Part shown: piece after piece, positions 50,421 through 61,993 of the stretch | Numbering within the stretch: the stretch's first letter is position 1 | Layout of the letters: each line of letters starts with the position of its first letter | NCBI GenBank assembly: GCA_037389465.1 | Contig: JAZARR010000221.1 | Coordinates: 2,396,501-2,460,500, forward strand | DNA: 64,000 bases | Direction of reading: 5' to 3' | Source of the DNA: Baylisascaris procyonis | Taxonomy: Eukaryota > Nematoda > Chromadorea > Rhabditida > Ascarididae | The notes under the pieces: model-generated | Seen by the model: only the letters and a program-made list of their open reading frames with translations | The model's database searches: none | Told to the model about the DNA's origin: nothing | Position numbers and translations under genes: made by a program

Positions 50421-50458
50421 TCGTATTTGAACGACTTGTAGTTCCTCACATTGCAATC

Positions 50459-51696
50459 ATGGGAGGCAATTTCAGGATGGCTGTGCCGACGCCATCACCA
50501 GAAGAGATAACTGCAGGTATAGTAGCATCGGAACAGGCCCTCTATGGACCGTTTTTTGGTTCGCTGGGTGTATCGGCAGCGATGATTTTTACTGCGGCGG
50601 GTTCGGCATATGGAACTTGCAAATCTGGAACTGGAATCTCTTCAATGGCAGTTGCAAGACCCGATCTCGTCATGAAAGCCATTATTCCGGTTGTCATGGC
50701 AGGTGAATGTTTATTTATAGGCTTCACCATATAGGCGTCAATAAAGAGTTGCCTGCAATTATTTGCTTCTTGGACGGTTTTTATTTGCTGAAAAATGAAA
50801 GTTTGATCGGTTTCGAGGCAGAACGTTAAATCTCTCTCTGTATAAAAGTGGTTTGTCGGCGTTTAAATAGAAAATTTAGAGTGGTATTAAGTGCTACCTG
50901 CGGCGGGTAGGATAGAACGTAGACAGATTGATGTGCATATTACAGCGTGTCATTGGCCATATTTATTTCGGCAGTGGGTGCATTGATCAGACTCGTTGAT
51001 CACGTGGTACATCACGCAGTTCTATTTTCACAGGAACATTCTGTGTTTTTCACGGTTTTCTGTTTTCTTAATTAAATCGATTTCTTCGTAACTGAGGATT
51101 AAAAACGGCGCCAGTCGTGATTCCAACACTCGTTAGGTCAGCCTCCCATTAGCTTTCTAGATTTTATTCGAAACTGTCACGGTTGTGGCTGCAATATTAG
51201 GTGGGAGGATGAACGGAAGCCGTCGAAACTTTCTTAATTCAGCGTCGTTTTAGAGACTGCTTATCTCCTCTCTTCTGCCACGTTTAAAGCACATGTTAGG
51301 TTTTAGAATGTTGTCAGATTTCAGCCTAACTATTCTTCGAATGCTCTACAGCAAAAATGCCAGAGTTGGAAGTCTGACAAGATTTTTAAATTAACTTGGC
51401 TTGCAGGTATCGTTGCAATCTATGGTTTAGTGGTAGCAGTGATAATCTCTGGAAAGCTTTCACCAGGTGGTGAAGAATATACTATCAACATGGGCTTCAG
51501 CCAGTTCGCAGGAGGATTGGTGTGTGGTCTTTGTGGTCTTGGTGCCGGTTACGCGATCGGGATTGCGGGTGACGCCGGCGTGCGTGCATTGTCACAGCAA
51601 CCTCGCTTCTTTGTTGGCATGATTCTCATTCTTATATTTGCTGAGGTCCTTGGGCTGTATGGCATGATTGTTGCGCTGATTCTGGGAGCAACATAA
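50459..51696 (+). CDS. vha-1: V-ATPase proteolipid subunit c, copy 1 (177 aa)
   Basis: Exons 50459-50702 and 51407-51696 join in phase 1. The product is the 16-kDa membrane ring subunit that carries protons through the V0 sector of the vacuolar H+-ATPase. Four hydrophobic helices are visible: [20 protein letters not shown], then [20 protein letters not shown], then [19 protein letters not shown], then [20 protein letters not shown]. The proton-binding glutamate is E161 in IFAEVLG. The N-terminus is longer than in copy 2; M7 at 50477 is an alternative start. An AATAAA lies at 52029-52034. The SLGV, GSAYGT and ARPDLVMK features recall C. elegans VHA-1 from memory, so the symbol is a likely, not proven, orthology. 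Confidence 0.93.
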
Positions 51697-52028
51697 GGTT
51701 GTGATTTAACCGACCTTGAGTCCTATTGGATCAAACGAAAATGGTCGATCGGAATATTCCTCATAATTGACATTTATGGAGTACATCAGCGAGTTCTCAT
51801 TTTGGCAATCTGACACTGAAGTAGGGTGAAAGGTGTGGCTTTAAAGCAGTGCTTATGTGGGAAGGGGGAAAACTTGTTATAGTCGCTCCCCGTCCCTGTA
51901 CGTCAGCTCCTAGCCATGAGCGATTTGTCACTTCGAATATGAGCAAGATCGGAGATATGTGACCTTCCCTTCTTGCAGCCCACTCTTATCTGTAAGGGCG
52001 AGATGTTCTGGCATCTGCGAAGGCTTAT

Positions 52029-52034
52029 AATAAA
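52029..52034 (+). terminator. Polyadenylation signal after V-ATPase copy 1
   Basis: First AATAAA downstream of the stop at 51696, giving a 3'UTR of about 340 bases. Confidence 0.4.
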
Positions 52035-52039
52035 GTTGC

Positions 52040-52960
52040 AACGATAAAATATTGGCTCATGGTCTATTCTCATTTGAATCAGTCGCTTTGATCGTAATTC
52101 CACATCTTTCATCCATGAGTAGATTATATGCTTTTCGCTTGGAGTGTTATAAATGTCAACGTTATTTCCATGTTCTACTGCATGTAGGAAGGTAAAATTG
52201 CATTTTACTTTGCTAGCGAGTTGTTAGCTCAGCCGGAAGTTCTTATATGTGAAGAATATTCCTCGTCAAAATTGTGAGCTGCTCGAGTTAAATGTGGACT
52301 AGGATTAGGTTTAAATGCTTGATGATCAGATTGAGCTGTGGAGGACCCCAACCCCGACCTGGAGACCCTCTATTTGGAGGCCCTTGTCTCTACTCCGGCA
52401 CTCCTATAAATAACTGAAGTGGGAATGCGCTGGACAATTACAGATCGAAATTATGTTCAAGGAATGGATAGATCTATATCGGCGTACCTTGATGCCTGTG
52501 GTAGACAGTAGGGTAATTATTATTCGATACACTGTGTAAATTATTGCGTGGTCATATTCTTTGATTCGTTGGAGAAGATGAGTAAATATATATTACAAGT
52601 TGCGTTGATTTCGCTGGTCCGTTTATAAAGACGGCGATTCGTTGGATGAATCTATTTTTTTTTTGCTTCTTCATTGTGACTTTTTACGATGTAATATGAT
52701 GTGGTTGGGGGATGATTGGGTAAATGCTAGCTGTAATCAAGAGGTTCATATATTGGTTATGGGGAGGGGATTTTCGGGAAGCATGGTGTCGGGAAATTAC
52801 TCGACTATGAGATTCCCAAAAACTGAAAGTACGAAATGTTTAACGTTCCAGTCATGAGGAAACAGATTGGCATCGGATCTAGAATTTCCAAAGTTCTGCA
52901 GTCCTAGTCAATACTTAACGATAACCTTCAATAGATGCTTGAGACTGTTGTGTGATTAAC

Positions 52961-53017
<57 letters not shown>

Positions 53018-53150
53018 AAATATATGATATGTATGTATATATGTCGCTGTTGAAATCTTGCCCATTTCTTAGATTCCTTATTCCTTCCTGTTAGAAGTGT
53101 CGCAAGTTATCAAAAATTATTGGAATCATATGATGCTTTACATGTTTTGA
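52040..53150. other. Spacer between the two V-ATPase genes
   Basis: No exon is supported in this stretch. It contains an (AT)n tract at 52962-53015. A TTTAGACAG acceptor at about 53152-53160 lies 33 bases before the second gene's ATG and could receive a spliced leader. A spacer above 1.1 kb is long for a compact nematode operon but does not exclude co-transcription. Confidence 0.45.
52962..53015. repeat. (AT)n microsatellite, about 54 bp
   Basis: AT dinucleotide run about 180 bases upstream of V-ATPase copy 2, followed by degenerate ATATG repeats to about 53045. Confidence 0.95.
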
Positions 53151-53192
53151 GTTTAGACAGTTTTTGCGTCATCGCGCATTCGAAGGTGAAGC

Positions 53193-55400
53193 ATGTCGTA
53201 CGACTTGGCCACAGCAGAGCAGGCAGCGTACTCGCCGTTCTTTGGTTACATGGGGGCAGCATCGGCGCAGATCTTCACGGTGTTGGGTGCGGCATATGGC
53301 ACAGCCAAGTCTGCGGTCGGCATCTCGAGCATGGGTGTTATGCGTCCTGAACTTATCATGAAGTCGGTCATCCCCGTTATTATGGCTGGTATCATCGGTA
53401 TTTACGGCCTTGTTGTAAGTTCTCTGTCTTTAAATTGTCTCCGAATTAGTGTAAGGAAGAAGTGTAGTGTAAAAAAAAGATAAGACAAACACACTCCATA
53501 TTTGGCTACAAAAGTATAGCTCTATTATGAGCCAAGAGGGGAAGGGTAATTTGATATTAAACCAAGTGAAGTGTTCTTCCAGAAAACCACCCTTCCCGGA
53601 TCCACTGATCCGGAAAGGGTGGTTTCTGGAAGAAAAAGACCGGTTCTCAATTATAAACGGATATAAATGAATGGTGCATGGCTGCCGCATTGAACTCTTA
53701 ATGACTGTCAAGTGCTTGCCTCTTTAGTTCGTTTGGATGCGTTCCTCCCCTCTCCCCTCCCTCGCCGACCTTCCTCCAACTTATTTGTTGCTAGCGAGTT
53801 GTATGCAGCATCATTGTGCTACCGGTTTTCATTTAGGAGGTGATAAGATCGTGAAAGGGTTTTGACATTTGCAGGTGGCAATGGTGCTAAAAGGTAAAGT
53901 GACCGCAGCATCTGCCGGCTATACACTGGATAAAGGATTTGCGCATCTGGCCGCTGGTCTGACATGTGGTCTCTGCGGTTTAGGTGCCGGATATGCGATC
54001 GGAATTGTGGGCGACGCAGGCGTACGAGGAACCGCGCAGCAACCGCGTCTCTTCGTCGGCATGATTCTCATCCTTATTTTCTCTGAGGTCCCGCTTTCGT
54101 TGATTTTTTTATACGTCAGATTTTTGAAGAGGACTAGCAAAGAGTGTAACGATACGGACGGGAGAGTTAATTAGGTGAAAGTGCCGAGGTGCTGCACCTG
54201 AACTAATGACGTTCAAAGTTTTTCATAGCAGAAGGTTCAGTGGAGGCATCTTGTTTTCATCATGTCTCTGATATAAGGATGACAATTTCTTGACCTATAG
54301 TATTAAGTTCTTTGGTTGCTATGTGTAAGGCAATTAACAGACTGCAATTTTTCATTAAATATGTTTGAGTAATGGGTCCATTGTAAGCGGTGCATTTGAT
54401 ATGTGATGTTCATAAATCGTTCAACATGGTGATGCTGATTAAAGAGATACCTGAGGAAAGGTAGCATTCTAGACACGACATGCAGATAGAGTTAAACAGC
54501 ATCGCTGCGACGCGTAGATATTAGTCGTTTGCATGTAATCATGATCAGGAACGTCTCAGAATAGGCCATAATCGGGAGGACCCTTGAGAGATCGAGTCTC
54601 GATCGACTTCTCGACCCGCTTTAGTGCTATGTGAAGTCAACAAATTTGGGACCGGTTCTTGCCGCGAGACATCCTTGTAGAACTGAACTTTTATTACTAT
54701 GCATTGCAAGTCGTTATTTGGGCAATACTTTGGAGTAATCTGATATTCACACAATACTGATCTTACTTGTCGTTTGATGCAGGCGAGGAAGTTTTGATCT
54801 TGTTAACGATTGAGCTGCATGTGGCACACGTGATGCTCGCCATTGTTTTTTTACTGCACTCACACTAAAAATGTTATCTATTGGGGGGGGGGGGGAGTTA
54901 TTTAGCTATGGCGCAGAATGCACAGCGAAATTACGCTGAAATTAAATAGAGCATTCGCCAGATCTCTGGACGGCAGGATATTACTTTAAAGGTGAAGGAC
55001 CAGGAGGATGGAGGCAGGGTTAAGGGTCTCCAATTCATACGGTGCTAATGTCGAAGGTGGGAGGCTCGACTTTGCCTCAACTTTGAAGCCGTCAAGTCTG
55101 GACAGTATGCTGCAGCGCTAGAGCACATGCAGTGTGATCGTTGCGGATACTGCTTAGTCAAAAGAGCCTTTCTGGCTTTAACATCTGGTCTTTCGGCCAA
55201 AGAAACCTCCACGCTCTTCGATGTCGAGCAATGAGTGATGTCCTCGGGGCCGTTCCGAAATTTGCTTCATCTTACTAATTAATATGTCGTGATTATTAGA
55301 CCACCATAAGTTAGACCACTACGAGCGCAAATATGAGGTGACATTACAGGTGCTCGGTCTATACGGTATGATCGTCGCGCTCATTTTGGGTACGTCGTAA
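53193..55400 (+). CDS. vha-2: V-ATPase proteolipid subunit c, copy 2 (161 aa)
   Basis: Exons 53193-53414, 53875-54087 and 55350-55400, all joined in phase 0, encode a full-length c subunit beginning [20 protein letters not shown]. Four helices align with copy 1; the proton-binding residue is E145 in IFSEVLG. Intron 2 falls directly after this glutamate codon, so the last 16 residues are a separate exon. Length matches the usual 161 aa of animal c subunits. Its introns do not coincide with copy 1, although both lie on the same strand 1.5 kb apart. Intron 1 holds a long hairpin; intron 2 holds an unexplained open frame. Assignment as vha-2 rests on family resemblance and tandem order. Confidence 0.94.
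53574..53634 (+). repeat. Near-perfect 61-base hairpin in V-ATPase intron
   Basis: Left arm 53574-53602 and right arm 53607-53634 pair over about 28 bp with one bulged A and one mismatch around a CACT loop. The core is CCACCCTT-CCGGATC against GATCCGG-AAGGGTGG. The loop is very tight for a microRNA precursor, so a snap-back duplication or intronic structural element is more likely. Confidence 0.85.
55030..55233 (+). other. Unexplained open frame inside intron 2 of V-ATPase copy 2
   Basis: From TGT at about 55044 the plus frame is open to TGA at 55231-55233. It includes [28 protein letters not shown] and [20 protein letters not shown]. The DNA is GC-richer than the rest of the intron. There is no early ATG or clear acceptor, and the opposite strand shows nothing. 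It could be a transposon remnant or a retro-inserted fragment. Confidence 0.3.
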
Positions 55401-57862
55401 ACGATTCGTCTGATCGGTTGTCACATTTTTTATGCGCACACCATCATTCCGCTGCTTATATCAAACAAATTTTACCCAGCGATTATTTTCATCCATGAGT
55501 TGTTTCCCCTCTCTATCAGTTTTTCCGCTTTTTTAATACTGCAGTTTGCTGGCAGTGTTGTTGAAAAGTCAGAAACACTGCATTTAAGTTGTGTGGATAT
55601 TTTTGGACGAGATAACACCTTGATATGCTCTCAGTTTTCTATGATCATACTGGTTCGTAAAGTATATTATGAATTTAACTATGTCGATAGCCACTCCATC
55701 GTTCCCTTTTCTTCAAGTTGAGGTTGGTCAGGAGCTTCAGCTCTAATTGTTCTATTGATGGATTGAAGAATTAGCTGGTTTCGAAAATATCATGGCAAGG
55801 TATTTGCTCATTTTTGGCATTTCTAATGGTCAGCAAAGTTATTGATTTTGTTGGCAGTTCGAATTTCTGTTTTTATTTAATTCAAGTGATATTGAATCGT
55901 ATTTAAGAGGGAGAAATTAGGAGGTGCTGTCCACATAAGGAATATATATATATGTAAAATTCAGCCCACTTCACTTTACGCCTTTTTCTTTTTCGTGACG
56001 ATTGTTGTAATCGCTTTGTGAATTGGTCGATTATTTGTGTGCATCGAACCCGACTTAGTTTCTTTAGTGATATTATTTTCTATGTGCCGACCGTGTGACG
56101 CCAAAGCAATGCACGATCGGTTGTTGTGATGATTGTATGCATGTCAAAAATAATAATGCATGAATGTGGTGAGAAGAAATGCTATTGCTGCTTTCACGCT
56201 GTCTTTTCTATGAGTTTATTTGTATTATTATTGCTCGGTAGGAATGTCATTGTTAAATTCGCAAGAATTGAGTTTAAGTGTGATACAATAGTGTTCATCA
56301 TAATTCAGCATTAGTTGTGCTTGTTTTTATGCATTAGAGGAATAGTTCGGTGAAATTAGCGATGCGTTTGTTGAAGATGGAATAGCAGCTTAAGGATTGA
56401 GTGACTTTAATATTGAAGCACCTAGCCGTGCAAAGTACTTTCTTTTCTTTTGCTGCTTCAGTATGTTCATCCATTGAGCACGTAACATTCTCGTGATACT
56501 GTATAGTGGCAGTGCGTTGTATTCTGTAATGTTGTGTAGTGATTGTTTATTAATATCGTTTTCTTCATTGTGCTTTGAGCACTAACAGTTGCTATACGCA
56601 GCTTGGAATACGCGCTTGCTAGAATGAAGAAAACATGGGTAGTGATGACATTAGTTCAAACAAAATTTATTCATGTGGTCTAGGTCAGATTGTTCTTTGT
56701 ATGTGATGGTAGCTCGAAATGCGATTCTGTTATGGGATTGATTCAAATTGCATCTTTTATATGGTATTGGTATAAGTTCAAATTGCACTTTCGATCTAGT
56801 ATCGGCTAAAACAATGCTTTTTAAAGCTTTTCCAACGATGGATGAGTTAAAAGAATAGGATTGGATGCCCAGCTCCATGGTCCACTAATTATTTCACTTT
56901 GTCTAAGAATGCCATATTTCCAAGAAAACTAATTATTCACTTTAATGCCGTATCCATAAAAAGAACCTTCTGGCTCGTCGTTGGCTGTGATGTGCAATGC
57001 TGAAGGGAATGTTTCAAAACCATTGATCAAATGTTGGAGATTATCAGTGCCGTGATTTGTAATAGATGGTCAAGAATATGTCAGTTTTTGCTGTGTTTCA
57101 GATGTAATTTCCTGTGGATTTTTTAGCACATTCTTCCTATCAAATTTTTTATGGTGTATTTTTTTTAAATATTTGAAAAATATTTTATCTTTTGTTTTAT
57201 CTATACTTTTATTTGTCTCCCTCGATTCCTATCGATCTAATGTGATGTCTTTGGCTTTCTAGTCTTGAAGAAGGTATCAACCTATAGGCGGTGTAATTCT
57301 CCAGTAATGCTGCTATTAGAGAGTGAGATGGTGAAACGTCTATCAATTCGAAACTCTGAGATTGACGTTTCAACGAGGGCGAGGCAGCTAATCGACGGCT
57401 TCTACTGCTGGACCATTGATAGATTTTAATGGTGTATGTGGGCTCCTTTCAATTCCATTTGTCTAGAATCAACTACGGATAGGTATATAACGGTCCCCAC
57501 ATAGTGGGGATCTCATGAACATATGTTATAGATGAGAATGAAACGGCTCGATTAATGAGGTCTAAAAAACCTAAAATTTCCAATTAATGGGGTTAGCTGT
57601 CGATTTGTGGAGCGATAAAAGTTGCGTGCCAGTTTCCATTTCCTAATCAAAATATAAGCATATTAACGTAGAGCTGTTTTAGCTGTTATTAGCTTCTGTT
57701 ATAATTCCACTTTCCTTGGTTAGCTATTATTTCTTTTTTCACTTGGAACACCTCAAGGCCATTTCCGGAGCGGGGAGACGGTTTTCATGAATACCTTGTT
57801 AAGGAGGCAGTTTTCGTGAACGCTTTATTCCTGCAATGAGTTGCTATTTGTATGCATCTTAC
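55401..57862. other. No supported gene
   Basis: AT-rich. A minus-strand frame at 56651-56878 has protein-like content (ADTRSKVQFELIPIPYK) after a TTTTAG acceptor, but no exon joins it in phase. A small hairpin (TCCCCAC/GTGGGGA) lies near 57494. Confidence 0.35.
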
Positions 57863-57972
57863 TTCAGTGCCGTTCCTGGAGGTGTTCGTTGGAATGTCCT
57901 TAAATGGGGGTTTCCGAATGGGATGGTCAATCAGTTTAATTGTAAAAGCAGCATGGCTAGCTTGGGACTTAT
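57863..57972 (-). CDS. Internal exon candidate, unassigned
   Basis: An acceptor (ATGCTTCAG) and a consensus donor (GAA|GTAAGA) bound a 110-base open frame containing SQASHAAFTIKLIDHPIRKP and FKDIPTNTSRNGTE. It enters in phase 1 and leaves in phase 0. I found no neighbour that joins, and recognise no family. Confidence 0.35.
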
Positions 57973-59046
57973 CTGAAGCATATACAGCATTACTATTATG
58001 AGCCACCCTTTTAAAATACGATTCTTTTCATTTAGAGCTAATCAGTGTTCGGTGTTTAATTTATCACGCTAAATAAATTTTTCTGTGATATCGTTTAAAG
58101 CACTTCGAAGTATTCATCTCTCCTAGTTGGTCTTTTCAGAAATACTGGGTGGGGTGGGATGGCCCAGCATACTTTAAGGGGATTCAGAAGCGGAGTGTAA
58201 TATTGAGATGATGGAAGCTTCTTAGAAGTTGATTTGATGGGTCTGTTTCATGTTGTGGTTCATCTTCAGGAGTTTTTGCAATTTTTGTAGGTTTCGTCGT
58301 GACAAATGGGTTGCCGATTGGAGGGTTTATGGATTAATCGATTGATTAATTGATCGATCTATTAATTGGCTGATTTCTCGATGTTCATTCCAACAAGTTT
58401 GCTGCTCGATATATGTTTAATTTGTCGTTAAAGTTACGCGCTCGGTGACTACAAACGAATCTGCAAACGTTGCTTTATATCAAGAGTAACGTTTTTGCAT
58501 CATGAAAGGCTGGCTAGTTTGCCATCGCTTGTGGCTGCATGCTTCATTATCAGAAAGACTATTGCCTTGAAAGGAATACAAATTTCTGACCAAAAATCAT
58601 TAGATGGCCCCAGCTGCCTCGTCTTGCTTGTCTCATGTTTATCGATCCATGTTTGTTCTCTGTACTTCAGACGTGAACGGTGCTAGCATGATTGTAGGCA
58701 GTTAATCATCAAACATCGCATGTAATCTTCCAGTACACATGAAAAACATATACAAAGGCGTTTATTTCTGATTACGAGACGTGAGTGGACGAGATGAGGC
58801 ACTTTCTATTCATGTATTGCGATTGTCAAATTTCAGTTTGGTCCACTAACTCCTGGTGGAGTTTCATATATCCGATATCCGAAGTGCATTTGTTAAATTA
58901 ATTTTTTCAACCGGTCGGCGGTAAATCTTTGCCATTTATACAAATACATGCGCTAAGTGTTTGAGAGTTTTGACTTTCAAAGTAGTAATTCTAATTATTG
59001 TTCCGGATATTAGTTTTGAATAAGTAAATTTTTCCTTTTCAGGAAT

Positions 59047-59593
59047 ATGGTTGACCAAGACCTAATAGGTGAAATGAAAAATGTGCGATGTCAATGCTCT
59101 GTGGAGGTAAGAGAAGGCGGAGGGGGGGAGGGAGGGAGGGGGACTGGTTTGCTGCGCAACGTTTTGTCGTTTAACGCTCTTACAAAACGGCACTTGCAAA
59201 GCAGGCGGAGGACACTTTTGTGCCCGTGCATTTGTATGTTTCTATCTCTGCTGTGATTTCAACATAGGAGTTACGAGAATTGATGGGTGAGGTTTGTAGT
59301 GGTTGGCTGATTTCCTATATCACCTTTAAACAGATCCATCAACTTCGAATGGAGTTATAATCACTTAAGGGCGTGTCAGTGGTATTCATTTTATATCCAG
59401 TTGATTTCGCTTTCGTATTGATCCGCTTACAGGCAGACAAATTGCGTGGAAGATTTGTGCGAGCAGGCGGATTAGCCGGAGTATGCAGACATTTTGCTTA
59501 TTTACTACTATTTATTGGCAGTTCGTGGGATTGATTGATCTTATAAGCGGAAGCATAGAACCGTGGTCCCTAGATTGGGATCAGCTCATCTAG
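59047..59593 (+). CDS. Small three-exon gene candidate, 79 aa
   Basis: Exons 59047-59106, 59268-59286 (19 bases) and 59433-59593 join in phases 0 and 1. TTTTCAG ends four bases before ATG, a good trans-splice context; donors are GTAAGA and GTGAGG. The protein begins MVDQDLIGEMKNVRCQCSVE, continues ELRELM, and ends in an aromatic, hydrophobic stretch (FTTIYWQFVGLIDLISG). I recognise no family. An alternative use of 59336-59352 as an exon changes the downstream frame, so the C-terminus is uncertain. Confidence 0.35.
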
Positions 59594-60159
59594 CTCGCTT
59601 CTCTATTTGCTTACTACCTAACCAAGGCGAAATGAAAAGACCGGTTGCAAAGTACATGCACACTTTGAGGCGTGCATTGATATAGGAAGCACTTGTAGGC
59701 GTGTACAATATCCACCGAAATTTCGTAGCTCTAGCTTTAGCGGGTTCCCCAGCTGAAGCTAAGCGGCGTGCAGACAGATCTACCTACAGGCAGGGGTATT
59801 TACATACGAAAGCGCCGACTCGACACCGCCGAAACGCGCTTTGCAAAAAAAAAAAAAAAAAACCAGAATTTGCAAGCAGCATAAAAATCCAGACCCCATT
59901 TATCGGCGTTCGCCTAACATGCGGTGAATATGCGCACTCTGAGTACGCGCAAATATTTGTTTCTCGAAGAGCAGACGTTTTGTTGCTGTGTGCTTATCGA
60001 TTGAGCACCTTTTTTTATGTGACTGCAGTCCGGGGCACGAACACACATCGGGGCACTGACGCACAAATTGATTTTTAGCGGAGTTGCGGTTGGCAATAGC
60101 ACATCTCCGGCCTCAATCGTAAGCGAGGGATCTGCCTCAAGACACAACAAACGAGGCAT
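59586..60159 (-). CDS. Two-exon candidate with weak MSP-like N-terminus, 98 aa
   Basis: Exons on the minus strand are 60159-60061 and 59783-59586, joined in phase 0 with donor GTCAGT and acceptor CTGTAG. The intron contains a poly-T tract at about 59845-59863. A TATATAT at 60196-60202 lies 37 bases before the ATG. LEADPSLTIEAGDVLLPTAT and PLKINLC resemble the first strands of major-sperm-protein domains, but the second exon (VDLSARRLASAGEPAKARAT) does not continue that fold. It overlaps the opposite-strand candidate by a few bases, so at most one may be right. Confidence 0.25.
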
Positions 60160-60499
60160 AAACTCATCGACTGGACCTCACCTACTTTTGACCAGTATAT
60201 ATGCACTCTAACCAAATGAACAAACCAAAGATCGTCTCAGCAAGGGTTCATTTTAAATAGAGCGCAACGGCAAGGGTTCATGCTTACTCGTTTTCACATA
60301 TTTTGTCAGAACACCTGAAGGTCTCAACACTCAGTGCAGTCGCGATCTTTATACCTTCTGCTTAGCATTTATGCAAAAAACTATTAAGGATTACAGAGTT
60401 ATGCAGAAGGAAAACATACCCTACAAATAGTATAGCACGAACTTTCCATTTGTACAGGTCGGTGGTGTAATAGGCGGCAGCTTTTGTATGGAATACTAG

Positions 60500-60625
60500 C
60501 TGAAGAATTTACACACGGCGCGAGTTGGAAAATATTACGGTCTAAAAATCTGTATTTGCTGTAAATCAAAAATTTACGCACATTGCGAGTTAGAAAATTC
60601 ACACATATTGCGTGCAGAAGAAGCC
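60500..60625. repeat. Degenerate short repeats (TTACACAC...GCGAGTT...GAAAAT)
   Basis: Three related segments start at about 60507, 60568 and 60595, each with a CACA-(T/C)TTGCG-like core; the first two share AATTTAC-CAC and GCGAGTT-GAAAAT. Nothing indicates coding. Confidence 0.5.
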
Positions 60626-60629
60626 GACG

Positions 60630-61914
60630 TTTCTCTAGTTGATTACTTCTAGATTTTACTATTGCCATTTAGTTCAAATGATATTCAGTCAAAAATTGTC
60701 AAATTGTCATTCAGCCAAATGCAAGCCAAGCAAGGTATCTGGAACTTGCGCGTGCGTTCGCTGCAGCGATTATCAATCTGGAACCAAAATAGAACCCTAG
60801 CCGTAAATTTCTGGTAGTGTTAAAAAACGGTTCTTCTGACAACACCACTATAGAATCAACGACAAGGAGCTTGTTCCATGAGAAGCGTGGATCACGGTAG
60901 AAGGCAAGTTATCGTCGTGGACCTATTTAATCTGTCGAAATTAATACATTTTGTAAAAAGCCTTCATCCCTGATGGACTCAAACTTGAAAGTTTTTTTCA
61001 ACAAAGTAATAACAGCTTTATTTATTCATTCGCTCGCCTCACTAGACGAATGTATCAGACAGAAACATTCATGTTTAAAGTATGCGGCAAAGACATGGAA
61101 TCTTATTTGGGATGAACACATAAATGCAGTGAAATTGTTCTAAAGAGGAGGGGAGAGGTCCGTATCACTTTCGCAGCTAGTTGTTTTGCCTTCGTAAACG
61201 CTCACAGCTAGCTACTAGAGAAATGCCAGCCGGCAAATTAGCCACGATGTCCTATGCAGCAATGTGTTAAGCCCAGGGAATTAATTCCTAGCTGCAGCTG
61301 TACAGCATTTTAGACACGTCGTCATATTTGGCCAGCATAGAAATATATGGAAAGTGGTTGCCATTAAAAGGTAAAGCGCGAGATAACACCAAATATCGGC
61401 ACCAAAACTGTGTAACAAATAATTGCATGAAGAGACAATGACGAATTCGGCAACAAGCTACTTCGTTGATTGAGGCTGTCGTTGTCGGTGCAGACACTTC
61501 AGACAAGCGTGCAAGCGTCGCTTTCATATCTCGAAGCTAAGTAGAGGTCATCTCTTCCTTTATTCTAGCCGGATCGCTTATTTCAGTTGTTCATTGGAGT
61601 GAACCCATTGCAAACTTTCCCATCGTTTATTTCAATCCGAATGAGCCGAAAGTTTCTTTTATGTGAGGACGGAGCACTGAAATTATTAAATTATATCCTT
61701 GGAATATGCGGATTTCATGAGTGATCCGATATACGAAATTCATTAACTCAGCAATAGCAGCGAATAGAAACGTGCACTCCGCGAATGGTCGAAAAGCAAC
61801 GCTTGCGGCAGCAAAACCGCGACACGAAGTCGCGCGGAGTGCGATAAAGTTAGCTGAGTAATACGTGATGTGTAGATTGACGGATGTCCTAACACCCGTA
61901 CGTGTCATGATCCG
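60630..61914. other. No supported gene
   Basis: A minus-strand start at 61527 (MKATLARLSEVSAPTTTASI, then GTAGCT) follows CTACTTAG by nine bases and could be a first exon. No second exon joins it. The rest shows nothing. Confidence 0.35.
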
Positions 61915-61918
61915 AAAA
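61915..61918 (-). terminator. Pol III T-tract terminator of tRNA-Ala
   Basis: Four T on the minus strand, three bases after the discriminator base. Confidence 0.8.
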
Positions 61919-61921
61919 GTG

Positions 61922-61993
61922 TGGAGGATGAGGGGTTCGAACCCTCGACTTCTCGCATGCAAAGCGAGCGCTCTACCACTGAGCTAAACCCCC
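61922..61993 (-). tRNA. tRNA-Ala (anticodon TGC)
   Basis: 72 bases with a complete cloverleaf: acceptor GGGGGTT/ATCCTCC, D arm GCTC-AGTGGTA-GAGC, anticodon arm CTCGC-TTTGCAT-GCGAG, variable AAGTC, T arm GAGGG-TTCGAAC-CCCTC, discriminator A. Acceptor pair 3-70 is G-U, the alanine identity element. Position 6-67 is a U-U mismatch. TTTT, a Pol III terminator, follows at 61915-61918 on the minus strand. No intron. Confidence 0.95.

Larger units (their letters stand above)
46070..50458. other. Gene-poor stretch with a LINE endonuclease fragment
   Basis: No exon set is supportable. A poly-C run of about 18 bases lies near 47262. Frames at 46887-47183, 47673-47957 and 48361-48795 have no partners. 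49081-49167 resembles part of a retroelement endonuclease. The last few hundred bases are presumably the promoter of the first V-ATPase gene. Confidence 0.4.

Noticed and set aside
59701..60078. 125-codon plus-strand ORF running through a poly-A tract (polylysine)
   Set aside because: The frame depends on the length of an 18-20 base homopolymer; the tract works better as a polypyrimidine tract on the opposite strand.
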